A stretch of DNA of 5,292 nucleotides from Atopobium sp. UBA6362 (GTDB lineage: Bacteria > Actinomycetota > Coriobacteriia > Coriobacteriales > Atopobiaceae). The stretch is from assembly GCA_002440065.1 (NCBI GenBank), contig DJRK01000125.1, positions 12,151-17,442 of the forward strand. Direction: 5' to 3'. Numbering within the stretch: position 1 is the first letter of the stretch; every line of letters starts with the position of its first letter. Below, piece by piece: positions 1 to 5,292 of this stretch. Below the pieces are notes generated by a model that had not been told where the DNA came from, made no database searches, and worked only from the letters and a program-made list of their open reading frames with translations. The translations under genes and the position numbers were made by a program.

Positions 1-56
1 TTTGGGGACAGGTTCGAAATTTACTCATTTGAGCAAAAATCGAACCTGTCCCCAAA
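1..56. repeat. REP-like perfect inverted repeat just downstream of clpX
   Basis: The arms TTTGGGGACAGGTTCGA (1-17) and TCGAACCTGTCCCCAAA (40-56) are perfectly complementary over 17 bp around a 22-nt A/T-rich loop, and the loop holds a small nested palindrome (CTCA/TGAG). The left arm begins at the first base of the window, so the element may be longer. It starts 5 nt past the clpX stop codon. From memory, palindromes built on a GGGGACAG core are dispersed in many bacteria and often flank REP-associated tyrosine transposases; no such transposase gene is visible here. It could also end or stabilise the clpX transcript, although no T-run follows on the minus strand within the window. The inverted repeat is certain; its identity as a mobile element is inference. 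Confidence 0.75.
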
Positions 57-61
57 TAGTC

Positions 62-1402
62 TTAGTGCTTCTTGCGGATGATGTGGGGAGGCTCTCCCCC
101 GCCGACGGACTCCTTCGTCACGACGACGCGGGTGACGTCCAGGTCGCTCGGGACCTCGAACATCGTGTCCTGAAGCGTCGCCTCGCAGATGGCGCGCAGG
201 CCGCGGGCGCCCGTGTTGCGGGAAAGCGCCTGACGCGCGATCTCGCGGAGCGCCTCGTCCTCGAACTCAAGCTCCACGCCCTCGAGCTCGAACATGCGCT
301 TGTACTGCTTGACGAGCGCGTTCTTGGGCTCGGTGAGAATCGTCACGAGGTCGTCCTCGGTGAGCTCCTTCGTGCTCGTGATGACGGGGATGCGGCCGAT
401 GAACTCGGGGATCATGCCGAACTTGTGCAGGTCCTCGGGCATGACCTGGGCCATGAGCTCGTCCTCGTTCGCATCGACGCGGAGCGACAGCTCGGAGTTG
501 AAGTCGATGCCCTTCTTGCCGATGCGGTCCGCGACGATCTTGTCGAGGCCCACGAAGGCACCGCCGCAGATAAAGAGGATGTTCGTCGTGTCGATGTGGA
601 TGAGCTCCTGCTGAGGGTGCTTGCGACCGCCCTGCGGGGGCACGCTCGCCTCGGTGCCCTCGAGCACCTTGAGGAGCGACTGCTGGACGCCCTCCCCGGA
701 GACGTCGCGCGTGATGGAGAGGTTCTCGGCCTTGCGCGCGATCTTGTCGATCTCGTCGACGTAGACGATGCCCACCTGGGCACGCTCGACGTCGCCGTCG
801 GCGGCGGTGATGAGCTTGAGCAGGATGTTCTCGACGTCCTCGCCCACGTAGCCGGCCTCGGTCAGCGTCGTGGCGTCGGCGATGGCGAACGGCACCTCGA
901 GGAAGCGCGCGAGCGTCTGCGCAAGAAGCGTCTTGCCCGTGCCGGTCGGGCCGAGGAGCAGGATGTTGCTCTTCGCGATCTCGACCTGCTCGCCGTTCTC
1001 GTCGACCTCGTCGTTGCCCGAGAGGATGCGGCGATAGTGGTTGTAGACGGCCACGGACATGGCGCGCTTGGCCTGCTCCTGGCCCATGACGTACTGGGAG
1101 AGCTCGTTGTAGATCTCGCGCGGGGTGGGCAGCTCCTTAAAGGGCACCTCCACCTCGTCGGCAGGCTCGGAATACCCGGCCGCCGCGAGGTCGAGCGCGG
1201 AGGGCTGCAGCATGTTGTTGCACGCCTCGATGCACTCGTCGCAGATGTAGACGCCGTCCTGCCCGGCGATGAGCTTGTTTACCTGGGCGCGGGTCTTGTG
1301 GCAGAAGGAGCAGCGGATCTCGTCCTCGCCGCCCTGCTGCCCAAAGCCGAATCCGCCCTGGTGGCCGTAGCCGCCGTTGAAACCGTCGTTGTTTGAGGGC
1401 AT
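62..1402 (-). CDS. clpX: ATP-dependent Clp protease ATP-binding subunit ClpX
   Basis: This is the cytosolic AAA+ unfoldase that feeds substrates into ClpP. The protein has 446 residues. It opens with a Gly/Gln/aromatic-rich stretch (about 1-28), then a four-cysteine zinc-binding domain (C31, C34, C54, C57) for substrate and adaptor recognition. The ATPase follows: Walker A GPTGTGKT (151-158), pore-1 loop GYVGED (184-189), Walker B ending in DEIDK (D216, E217), RKH loop (260-262), arginine finger R337 and sensor-2 R400 in GARGLR. The ClpP-docking loop reads I299-D300-F301, whereas family members usually have I/L/V-G-F/L. Length is slightly above the usual 410-430 because of the N-terminal extension. 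The ATG lies 3 nt after the clpP stop, with AGGAG at 1409-1413 six nt upstream of it, so translation is probably coupled to clpP. The stop is TAA at 62-64. Confidence 0.97.
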   Translation of the reverse strand: MPSNNDGFNGGYGHQGGFGFGQQGGEDEIRCSFCHKTRAQVNKLIAGQDGVYICDECIEACNNMLQPSALDLAAAGYSEPADEVEVPFKELPTPREIYNELSQYVMGQEQAKRAMSVAVYNHYRRILSGNDEVDENGEQVEIAKSNILLLGPTGTGKTLLAQTLARFLEVPFAIADATTLTEAGYVGEDVENILLKLITAADGDVERAQVGIVYVDEIDKIARKAENLSITRDVSGEGVQQSLLKVLEGTEASVPPQGGRKHPQQELIHIDTTNILFICGGAFVGLDKIVADRIGKKGIDFNSELSLRVDANEDELMAQVMPEDLHKFGMIPEFIGRIPVITSTKELTEDDLVTILTEPKNALVKQYKRMFELEGVELEFEDEALREIARQALSRNTGARGLRAICEATLQDTMFEVPSDLDVTRVVVTKESVGGGEPPHIIRKKH

Positions 1403-1405
1403 CTA

Positions 1406-2032
1406 CTACTCCTGAGTGGCCGAAGCCGGGTCGATGCGGGACTCGATGACCTTGTCGACCAGGCCGTACTCGAGTGCCTCGGACGCGCGCATGTAGTTGT
1501 CGCGCTCGGTGTCCTGGTTGATTCGCTCGATGGGCTGGCCAGTCGCGTCGGCGAGCATCTGGTTGAGCTTCTGGCGGATCCAACGGGTCTCGTCGGCCAC
1601 GATCTGGATGTCGGTCTGCTGGCCCTGGACGCCGGAGCTCGGCTGGTGGATAAGGATCATGGAATTGGGGAGAGCGAGGCGCTTGCCCTTGGCACCGGAG
1701 GCGAGAATGGCCGCGCCCATGGAGGCCGCCATGCCCACGCAGATGGTGGAGACGTCGGGCTTGATGAAGTTCATCGTGTCGATGATGCCCAGGCCAGCAT
1801 AGACGTCGCCGCCCGGGGAGTTCACGTACAGCGAGATGTCCTTGTCGGGGTCCTGGCTCTCGAGGAAAAGCAGCTGGGCGATCACGAGGTTCGCGGAGTC
1901 GCGCGTGACCTCCTCGCCAAGAAACACGATGCGGTCGTTCAGCAGGCGGCTGTAGATGTCGAAGCTGCGCTCGCCGCGCGGCGTCTGCTCGACGACGTAG
2001 GGGATGAGCGGGATATTCGTGGGGTTGTGCAT
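1406..2032 (-). CDS. clpP: ATP-dependent Clp protease proteolytic subunit ClpP
   Basis: This serine peptidase forms the double-heptamer chamber in which proteins unfolded by ClpX or another Clp ATPase are cut. The 208 residues are close to the family norm. The catalytic triad is visible as S104 in GMAASMGA, H129 in ILIHQPSSG and D178 in TERDNYM. The oxyanion and substrate strand NSPGGDVYAG lies at 71-80. The start is the ATG at 2030-2032, because AAGGAGG (2037-2043) sits 4 nt upstream of it; a GTG at 2053 in the same frame would place that Shine-Dalgarno inside the gene. The first residues (MHNPTNIPLIPYVVEQ) resemble the short propeptide plus axial-pore N-terminus of other ClpPs. The gene ends TAG and a second TAG follows directly before clpX. 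Only one clpP is present here, so no local clpP1/clpP2 pair exists. Elsewhere in the genome is unseen. Confidence 0.97.
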   Translation of the reverse strand: MHNPTNIPLIPYVVEQTPRGERSFDIYSRLLNDRIVFLGEEVTRDSANLVIAQLLFLESQDPDKDISLYVNSPGGDVYAGLGIIDTMNFIKPDVSTICVGMAASMGAAILASGAKGKRLALPNSMILIHQPSSGVQGQQTDIQIVADETRWIRQKLNQMLADATGQPIERINQDTERDNYMRASEALEYGLVDKVIESRIDPASATQE

Positions 2033-2036
2033 TTTC

Positions 2037-2043
2037 CCTCCTT
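2037..2043 (-). promoter_or_regulatory. Strong Shine-Dalgarno of clpP
   Basis: On the minus strand AAGGAGG lies 4 nt before the ATG at 2030-2032. It fixes the clpP start against the in-frame upstream GTG at 2051-2053. Confidence 0.85.
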
Positions 2044-2055
2044 GCGGGTACACGA

Positions 2056-2088
2056 AGCCCCGAGCGACACAGAGGATCGCTCGGGGCT
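2056..2088 (-). terminator. Hairpin between tig and clpP (possible attenuator or weak terminator)
   Basis: Arms AGCCCCGAGCGA (2056-2067) and TCGCTCGGGGCT (2077-2088) pair perfectly over 12 bp around a 9-nt loop, 26 nt past the tig stop codon and about 12 nt before the clpP Shine-Dalgarno. On the minus strand no T-run follows the stem, so it does not fit a classical intrinsic terminator. It may reduce read-through into clpP, mark an RNA processing site, or protect the tig 3' end. The pairing is seen directly; the role is inference, and termination is only one candidate. Confidence 0.5.
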
Positions 2089-2114
2089 AGAGGATGCCAG
2101 CGAACAGCGAGTAT

Positions 2115-3458
2115 TTACTCGGCGTCGGCGGCCTTCTCGGCCTCGGCGGCACGCTCGGCGACCTCGTCCTTGACGGTCACCTGGGCGTTCTCGACCAGCC
2201 AGTCGAGGGCCTTGGTACGCTTGATGGAGTCGCGGACGGCCGGGAGACGGCCCTCCTTCTTCCACTGGGCGACGGACTTCTTGACGTCCTCGATGCCGGC
2301 GCGGGCGAACTCGTTCTCGACGTCCTCCTCGGTGGCCTCGAGGCCGAGCTTGGCGGCGACGGCGTCAAGGGCGAGGGACTGACGGGCGCGCTCGTCGGCC
2401 TGGGCGTGCAGGTCGGCGATAAAGTCGTCGGACTTCACGCCGCGGGCGTTCAGGTACATGTCCAGGGAGATGCCCTGGCGCTGGAGCTGGGCCAGGAACT
2501 CCTGGGCAAGCTCGTTGAAGATCTCGTTCTTGTAGTTCTCGGGGACCTCGTCGAGCTTGACGAGCTTGCCCATGGCCTCGACCACACGGTCCTCCTTGAG
2601 CTCGGGGAGGGTGGTCTTCTTGTCGTTGGCGATCTCCTCCTTGACGGCCTCGCGCAGGGCGGCGACGTCGTCGTAGCCGAAGGACTTCTTGGCCAGCTCG
2701 TCGGTGAGCTCGGGCTTGACGGCCTTCTGGATGGAGTTGAAGGTGACCTTCACCTTGAAGTCGTGGGACACGGTCTCGCCGTCGTGCTCGTGGGTCTTGG
2801 TCCACTCGACGTCCTTGACCTCGCCCTTCTTCATGCCCACGATGGCGGCCTGGAGTTCCTCGGGGAGCTGGGCGCCGTTGAGCATGACGGTGCGGTTCTC
2901 GGCGGCGAGGTGCCCGGCGCCCTCGACGTTCTCGATGGAGACGTTCACGATGTCGCCCTCGGCGGCCTCGCGGTCCTCGTCGGCGTCCTCATAGGTGACC
3001 TGGTAGGAAAGGAGCTGGTCGATCTGCCAGTCGACCTCGGCCTCGGTGGCCTCCTCGGGCGGCATGTTCACCGCGGGGGCGTCGTAGGACTCGAGCTCGA
3101 CGGAGGGACGGACCTCCATCGTGGCGGTTACCTCGTAGTCGGAGCCCTCGACGAGCATGCCCGGCTGGTCGCCGAAGGAGATCTGGCCGACGGGGGTGAC
3201 GTCGAGCTCCTCGAGCACGAGCGGGGCTACCTCGTTGAGCAGCTCCTCGGTGGCCTGGGCGACGACGCCCTCCTCGCCCATCATGGCGTTGATGACGGGA
3301 CGCGGGGCCTTGCCGCGACGGAAGCCCTGGAAGTTGTAACGGTTCGCGATCTGCTTGTAGGTCTTCTTGATCGCGGCGTTCACGTCGGCGGCGGGGACGA
3401 CGACCTTGGCAGCCAGCTTATTGTCCTTGGGCTGCTCAGCGGTAACGGTGATGTTCAA
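2115..3458 (-). CDS. tig: Trigger factor (ribosome-associated chaperone), TTG start
   Basis: Trigger factor docks beside the ribosomal exit tunnel and shields nascent chains. The 447-residue protein is a normal length. The N-terminal ribosome-binding domain carries the signature GFRRGK (45-50). An FKBP-type peptidyl-prolyl isomerase-like domain spans roughly 167-245, and a helical C-terminal chaperone domain follows, ending in an Ala/Glu-rich tail. The isomerase domain is diverged: the usual PGFE-like segment is replaced by LPEEL (198-202), and the later Phe/Tyr-rich FPEEY-like segment is absent, so isomerase activity may be weak. The start is a TTG at 3456-3458, chosen because GGAGG (3463-3467) lies 4 nt upstream and the sequence then begins MNITVTAEQ, as expected for the first strand of the family. 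Stop is TAA. It lies just downstream of tRNA-Leu and upstream of clpP, a common neighbourhood for this gene. Confidence 0.96.
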   Translation of the reverse strand: MNITVTAEQPKDNKLAAKVVVPAADVNAAIKKTYKQIANRYNFQGFRRGKAPRPVINAMMGEEGVVAQATEELLNEVAPLVLEELDVTPVGQISFGDQPGMLVEGSDYEVTATMEVRPSVELESYDAPAVNMPPEEATEAEVDWQIDQLLSYQVTYEDADEDREAAEGDIVNVSIENVEGAGHLAAENRTVMLNGAQLPEELQAAIVGMKKGEVKDVEWTKTHEHDGETVSHDFKVKVTFNSIQKAVKPELTDELAKKSFGYDDVAALREAVKEEIANDKKTTLPELKEDRVVEAMGKLVKLDEVPENYKNEIFNELAQEFLAQLQRQGISLDMYLNARGVKSDDFIADLHAQADERARQSLALDAVAAKLGLEATEEDVENEFARAGIEDVKKSVAQWKKEGRLPAVRDSIKRTKALDWLVENAQVTVKDEVAERAAEAEKAADAE

Positions 3459-3462
3459 CGTT

Positions 3463-3467
3463 CCTCC
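3463..3467 (-). promoter_or_regulatory. Shine-Dalgarno that sets the TTG start of tig
   Basis: GGAGG on the minus strand sits 4 nt before TTG at 3456-3458. No ATG or GTG in the same frame is placed as well, and the protein homology begins here, so a non-ATG start is strongly indicated. Confidence 0.8.
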
Positions 3468-3525
3468 AGTGTCTCGTACTTCGGCGAGCTTTTCCCGCCG
3501 ACTCGATTCCAAGTATGTTGCGGCG

Positions 3526-3612
3526 TGGTGCGGGCGAAAGGACTCGAACCTTCACGGGGTCTCCCCCACTGGAACCTAAATCCAGCGCGTCTACCAGTTC
3601 CGCCACGCCCGC
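3526..3612 (-). tRNA. tRNA-Leu (anticodon UAG)
   Basis: Read on the minus strand, the 87-nt sequence folds as a class II tRNA. The acceptor stem GCGGGCG/CGCCCGC pairs perfectly over 7 bp, with discriminator A and an encoded CCA (3526-3528). The anticodon stem CTGGA/TCCAG encloses the loop TTTAGGT with anticodon TAG. A long variable arm with stem GGGG/CCCC marks a leucine (or serine-type) tRNA. The T-loop TTCGAGT sits on a 5-bp stem containing one G-U pair. The anticodon reads CUN leucine codons, CUA best. The 3' end lies 67 nt before the tig start codon with no clear terminator between, so the two may share a transcript that is then cut by tRNA-processing nucleases. Confidence 0.96.
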
Positions 3613-3633
3613 ATGAGGCCGCACAGCCTTTGA

Positions 3634-3661
3634 ATGATAGCAAACTTCCGCCTGTTGCAAA
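3634..3661 (-). promoter_or_regulatory. Probable promoter of tRNA-Leu (and perhaps tig)
   Basis: On the minus strand an extended -10 element TGCTATCAT (3634-3642) is preceded by TTGCAA at 3655-3660 (15-nt spacing), or by the overlapping TTTGCA at 3656-3661 (16-nt spacing). The -10 ends 21 nt before the tRNA 5' end, which would leave a leader of about 14 nt for removal by RNase P. The spacing is short of the ideal 17 nt, but the TG motif can compensate. This is a consensus match only. Confidence 0.6.
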
Positions 3662-3706
3662 CCATAAATCGAACCTACGGTCTGCTCCTGCGCCAAATAT
3701 GCAAGT

Positions 3707-3753
3707 TGCCCGCGCTTCTTGGCGCATACATGCGTTGCCAAGAAGCGCGGGCA
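3707..3753. repeat. Long inverted repeat, candidate carB terminator
   Basis: Arms TGCCCGCGCTTCTTGGC (3707-3723) and GCCAAGAAGCGCGGGCA (3737-3753) are perfectly complementary over 17 bp. The 13-nt loop can add a short GCA/TGC stem. It lies 136 nt past the carB stop and 46 nt before the tRNA -35 region, so it could end carB transcription before the tRNA promoter. Neither strand has a T-run after the stem, which argues against a standard intrinsic terminator; it could instead be a dispersed palindromic repeat. The pairing is seen directly and the role is inferred. Confidence 0.6.
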
Positions 3754-3797
3754 CGTGCCGAGGGTTTAGGCACAAGGAAGCCCCCCAAAGGCGCCGG

Positions 3798-3866
3798 GGA
3801 CGCGTCCCTCGACGATTCGGGCACATGAGCGGCCCAAAACGTTGAGAAACGCGCCCCCGGCGATTC
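3798..3866. repeat. Imperfect direct repeat downstream of carB
   Basis: Two segments of about 21 nt (3798-3818 and 3846-3866), 48 bp apart start to start, agree except for about four substitutions and one single-base indel; both end in CGATTC on the plus strand. The first copy overlaps the palindrome GGGACGCGTCCC (3797-3808). In GC-rich DNA this degree of similarity could arise by chance, so the biological meaning is uncertain. Confidence 0.4.
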
Positions 3867-3888
3867 GCTTGTTTGCGCACTCCCCCCG

Positions 3889-5292
3889 CTACAGGTCCTG
3901 AAGCGCGTACACGTCGAGCGGGCCCTCGCGCAGGGCGGCGATGGCCTGGACGAGCGCCGTCGCGCCGCTGATGGTCGTCGCCATGTCGATGCCGCGCGAG
4001 ACCGCCTCGCTGCGCAGCACGGTGCCGTCGCCGCGCGAGCTGTGGCCGTGGGGCGTGTTCACCATGAAGGCGATCTTGCCCTCGGCGAGCATGTCGCCGA
4101 TGTTGGGCGAAGGGTCGCTCACGCGGCCCACGACCTCGCACGGGATGCCGGCGGCCTTTAGGGTCTTGGCCGTGCCGCGCGTGGCCACGAGGTCGTAGCC
4201 CAGGTGCGCCAGCGAGAGCGCGACCGGGGCGACGGCGCGCTTGTCGCGGTCGCACACGCTCACGAAGACGGTGCCGGACTGCGGGACGTCGTAGTCGATG
4301 GCCTCGCGCGTCTTCGCGTAGGCCTTGGGGAACGTCACGTCGAGGCCCATGACCTCGCCCGTGGACTTCATCTCGGGCCCGAGGGTGACGTCGGCGCCCG
4401 GGAAGCGGCTCCAAGGCATGACGGCCTCCTTCACGGCGTAGTAGCCGCGGTCGGCGTCCTCGGGGGGAAGGCCCAGCTCGGAGATCTTCTCGCCGCTCAT
4501 GATGCGCGCAGCGTACTTGGCGAGCGACACGCCCGTCGCCTTGGACGAGAAGGGCACGGTGCGGCTCGCGCGCGGGTTCAGCTCGATCACGAAGACCTGC
4601 TCATCGCGCACGGCGTACTGCACGTTGAGGAGCCCCTGGATGTGGCAGGAAAGCGCGAGCCTGCGGGTCGTGTCGCGGATCTTCGCCACGATGGCGTCCG
4701 AGAGCGAGAAGGGCGGGAAGCAGCACGCGGAGTCGCCGGAGTGGATGCCGCACTCCTCGATGTGCTCGAGGACCGCGCCCACGTAGCACTCGTCGCCGTC
4801 GCAGAGGGCGTCCACGTCGAGCTCGATGGCGTCCTCGAGGAAGGCGTCGAGGTAGACGGGGTGATCGGGGCTCACCTTGGTCGCCTCGCCCATGTACTTC
4901 ACGAGGTCGGCGTCGTCGTAGACGATGCCCATGCCGCGGCCGCCGAGCACGTAGCTCGGGCGCACGAGCAGCGGGTAGCCCACGCGGCGGGCGACGGACT
5001 TGGCCTCGTCGATCGTCTCGGCCGTGGAGCTGGGCGGGTAGGCGATCTCGAGCCTGTCGAGAAGGGCGGCGAAGTTGTCGCGGTCCTCGGCGAGGTCGAT
5101 GGCCTCCGGCTGCGTGCCCATGATGGGGACGCCCGCGGCCTTGAGCCTGCTCGCCAGGTTGATCGGGGTCTGGCCGCCGAGCGTCACGATGACGCCCTCG
5201 GGCTTCTCGGCCTCGATCACGTTCATGACGTCCTCGAAGGTCAGGGGCTCGAAATAGAGACGGTCGGACGTGTCGTAGTCGGTCGAGACGGT
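3889..5292 (-). CDS. carB: Carbamoyl-phosphate synthase large subunit, C-terminal part (partial)
   Basis: CarB makes carbamoyl phosphate from bicarbonate, two ATP and glutamine-derived ammonia for pyrimidine and arginine synthesis, in complex with CarA. The window holds the last 467 residues, about 44 percent of the usual ~1,070; the frame stays open past the window edge, beginning TVSTDYDTSDRLYFEP, so the 5' end is outside. Visible parts are the end of the oligomerisation region, then the second ATP-grasp domain, which phosphorylates carbamate (GGQTPINLA, RPSYVLGGRGM, the HSGDSAC segment, and ELNPRASRT with the metal-binding Glu and Asn). The C-terminal MGS-like allosteric domain covers about the last 135 residues. 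By alignment to remembered E. coli effector-site positions, K954, T974, T977 and N1015 are kept, K993 is Arg and T1017 is Pro. Stop is TAG at 3889-3891. carA is expected upstream but is unseen. Confidence 0.97.
   Translation of the reverse strand, partial: TVSTDYDTSDRLYFEPLTFEDVMNVIEAEKPEGVIVTLGGQTPINLASRLKAAGVPIMGTQPEAIDLAEDRDNFAALLDRLEIAYPPSSTAETIDEAKSVARRVGYPLLVRPSYVLGGRGMGIVYDDADLVKYMGEATKVSPDHPVYLDAFLEDAIELDVDALCDGDECYVGAVLEHIEECGIHSGDSACCFPPFSLSDAIVAKIRDTTRRLALSCHIQGLLNVQYAVRDEQVFVIELNPRASRTVPFSSKATGVSLAKYAARIMSGEKISELGLPPEDADRGYYAVKEAVMPWSRFPGADVTLGPEMKSTGEVMGLDVTFPKAYAKTREAIDYDVPQSGTVFVSVCDRDKRAVAPVALSLAHLGYDLVATRGTAKTLKAAGIPCEVVGRVSDPSPNIGDMLAEGKIAFMVNTPHGHSSRGDGTVLRSEAVSRGIDMATTISGATALVQAIAALREGPLDVYALQDL

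Larger units (their letters stand above)
3613..3888. other. Non-coding spacer between carB and tRNA-Leu
   Basis: No convincing gene lies in this 276-nt spacer. Open frames crossing it have no Shine-Dalgarno or recognisable sequence and simply extend from frames shadowing the neighbouring genes. It contains the probable tRNA promoter (3634-3661), a 17-bp inverted repeat (3707-3753), a small 5-bp inverted repeat GTGCC/GGCAC (3755-3773), a 12-bp palindrome GGGACGCGTCCC (3797-3808) and two imperfect direct-repeat copies (3798-3818 and 3846-3866). carB transcription probably ends somewhere in here. Confidence 0.7.

Noticed and set aside
2..1396. 464-codon open frame on the plus strand opposite clpX
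   Set aside because: It lies antisense to a fully recognisable clpX, is dominated by Leu/Val/Ala/Asp/Arg typical of the reverse frame of GC-rich genes, starts inside the terminal palindrome and has no Shine-Dalgarno or known motif.
2030..2053. GTG start for clpP at 2053, adding 7 residues
   Set aside because: The extra codons encode the Shine-Dalgarno AAGGAGG itself, which is correctly spaced for the ATG at 2032.
3456..3512. Upstream TTG start for tig at 3512, adding 18 residues
   Set aside because: It has no Shine-Dalgarno, and the family sequence begins at the later TTG, which has GGAGG 4 nt upstream.
3526..3612. tRNA-Leu as an integration site for a mobile element
   Set aside because: There is no integrase gene and no duplicated tRNA 3' end in the window; the flanks are normal housekeeping genes.
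3666..3676. AAATCGAACCT shared with the palindrome at 37-47, as a possible element remnant
   Set aside because: Only 11 bases match, the rest of the arm is absent, and a match this long to some part of the element is not rare enough in 5 kb to be meaningful.
2094..3845. 583-codon open frame on the plus strand opposite tig and the tRNA
   Set aside because: It is antisense to tig, then runs through tRNA-Leu and the spacer. Its Leu/Gly/Val/Asp-rich composition mirrors the tig codon pattern; long antisense frames are expected where third positions are nearly all G or C.
3455..4414. 319-codon minus-strand frame crossing carB, spacer, tRNA and tig start
   Set aside because: It overlaps the carB 3' end in another frame, is Arg/Gly/Pro-rich, and passes through the tRNA gene, so it is a frame shadow.
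1..5292. CRISPR array, defence genes, riboswitch or phage genes
   Set aside because: No regularly spaced repeats, no recognised defence or phage proteins and no riboswitch-like leader were seen; nearly all of the window is accounted for by conserved housekeeping genes.

Overview
This window is an ordinary-looking housekeeping segment of a high-GC bacterial chromosome, with every gene on the minus strand. In transcription order (high to low coordinates) it holds the 3' part of carB (large subunit of carbamoyl-phosphate synthase), tRNA-Leu(UAG), tig (trigger factor), clpP (proteolytic subunit of the Clp protease) and clpX (its AAA+ unfoldase). The strong G/C preference at third codon positions and the style of the ClpX and trigger factor sequences suggest an actinobacterium. 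The single clpP next to tig and clpX fits the Coriobacteriia (Olsenella, Collinsella or Atopobium relatives) better than mycobacteria or streptomycetes, which carry a clpP1-clpP2 pair. That placement is inference from memory, not a database match.

Layout: positions 3889-5292 are carB, cut by the window edge. Positions 3613-3888 are non-coding and hold a 17-bp inverted repeat, an imperfect direct repeat, a 12-bp palindrome and a probable promoter for the tRNA. The tRNA (3526-3612) lies only 67 nt upstream of tig, which starts at a TTG codon behind a strong Shine-Dalgarno. An 82-nt gap with a 12-bp GC-rich hairpin separates tig from clpP. clpP and clpX are 3 nt apart, and the clpX ribosome-binding site lies in the last codons of clpP. 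A long hairpin of REP type, with 17-bp arms, follows clpX and runs to the window edge.

The genes form two functional blocks. carB supplies carbamoyl phosphate for pyrimidines and arginine. tig-clpP-clpX is a protein-quality block: trigger factor handles nascent chains at the ribosome exit, and ClpX unfolds tagged or damaged proteins into the ClpP chamber. I found no new system, phage, CRISPR array or defence locus. The points most worth checking are the ClpX ClpP-docking loop, which reads I-D-F instead of the usual I/L/V-G-F/L, the glycine/aromatic-rich N-terminal extension of ClpX, a diverged isomerase domain in trigger factor, and the three long inverted repeats between genes.
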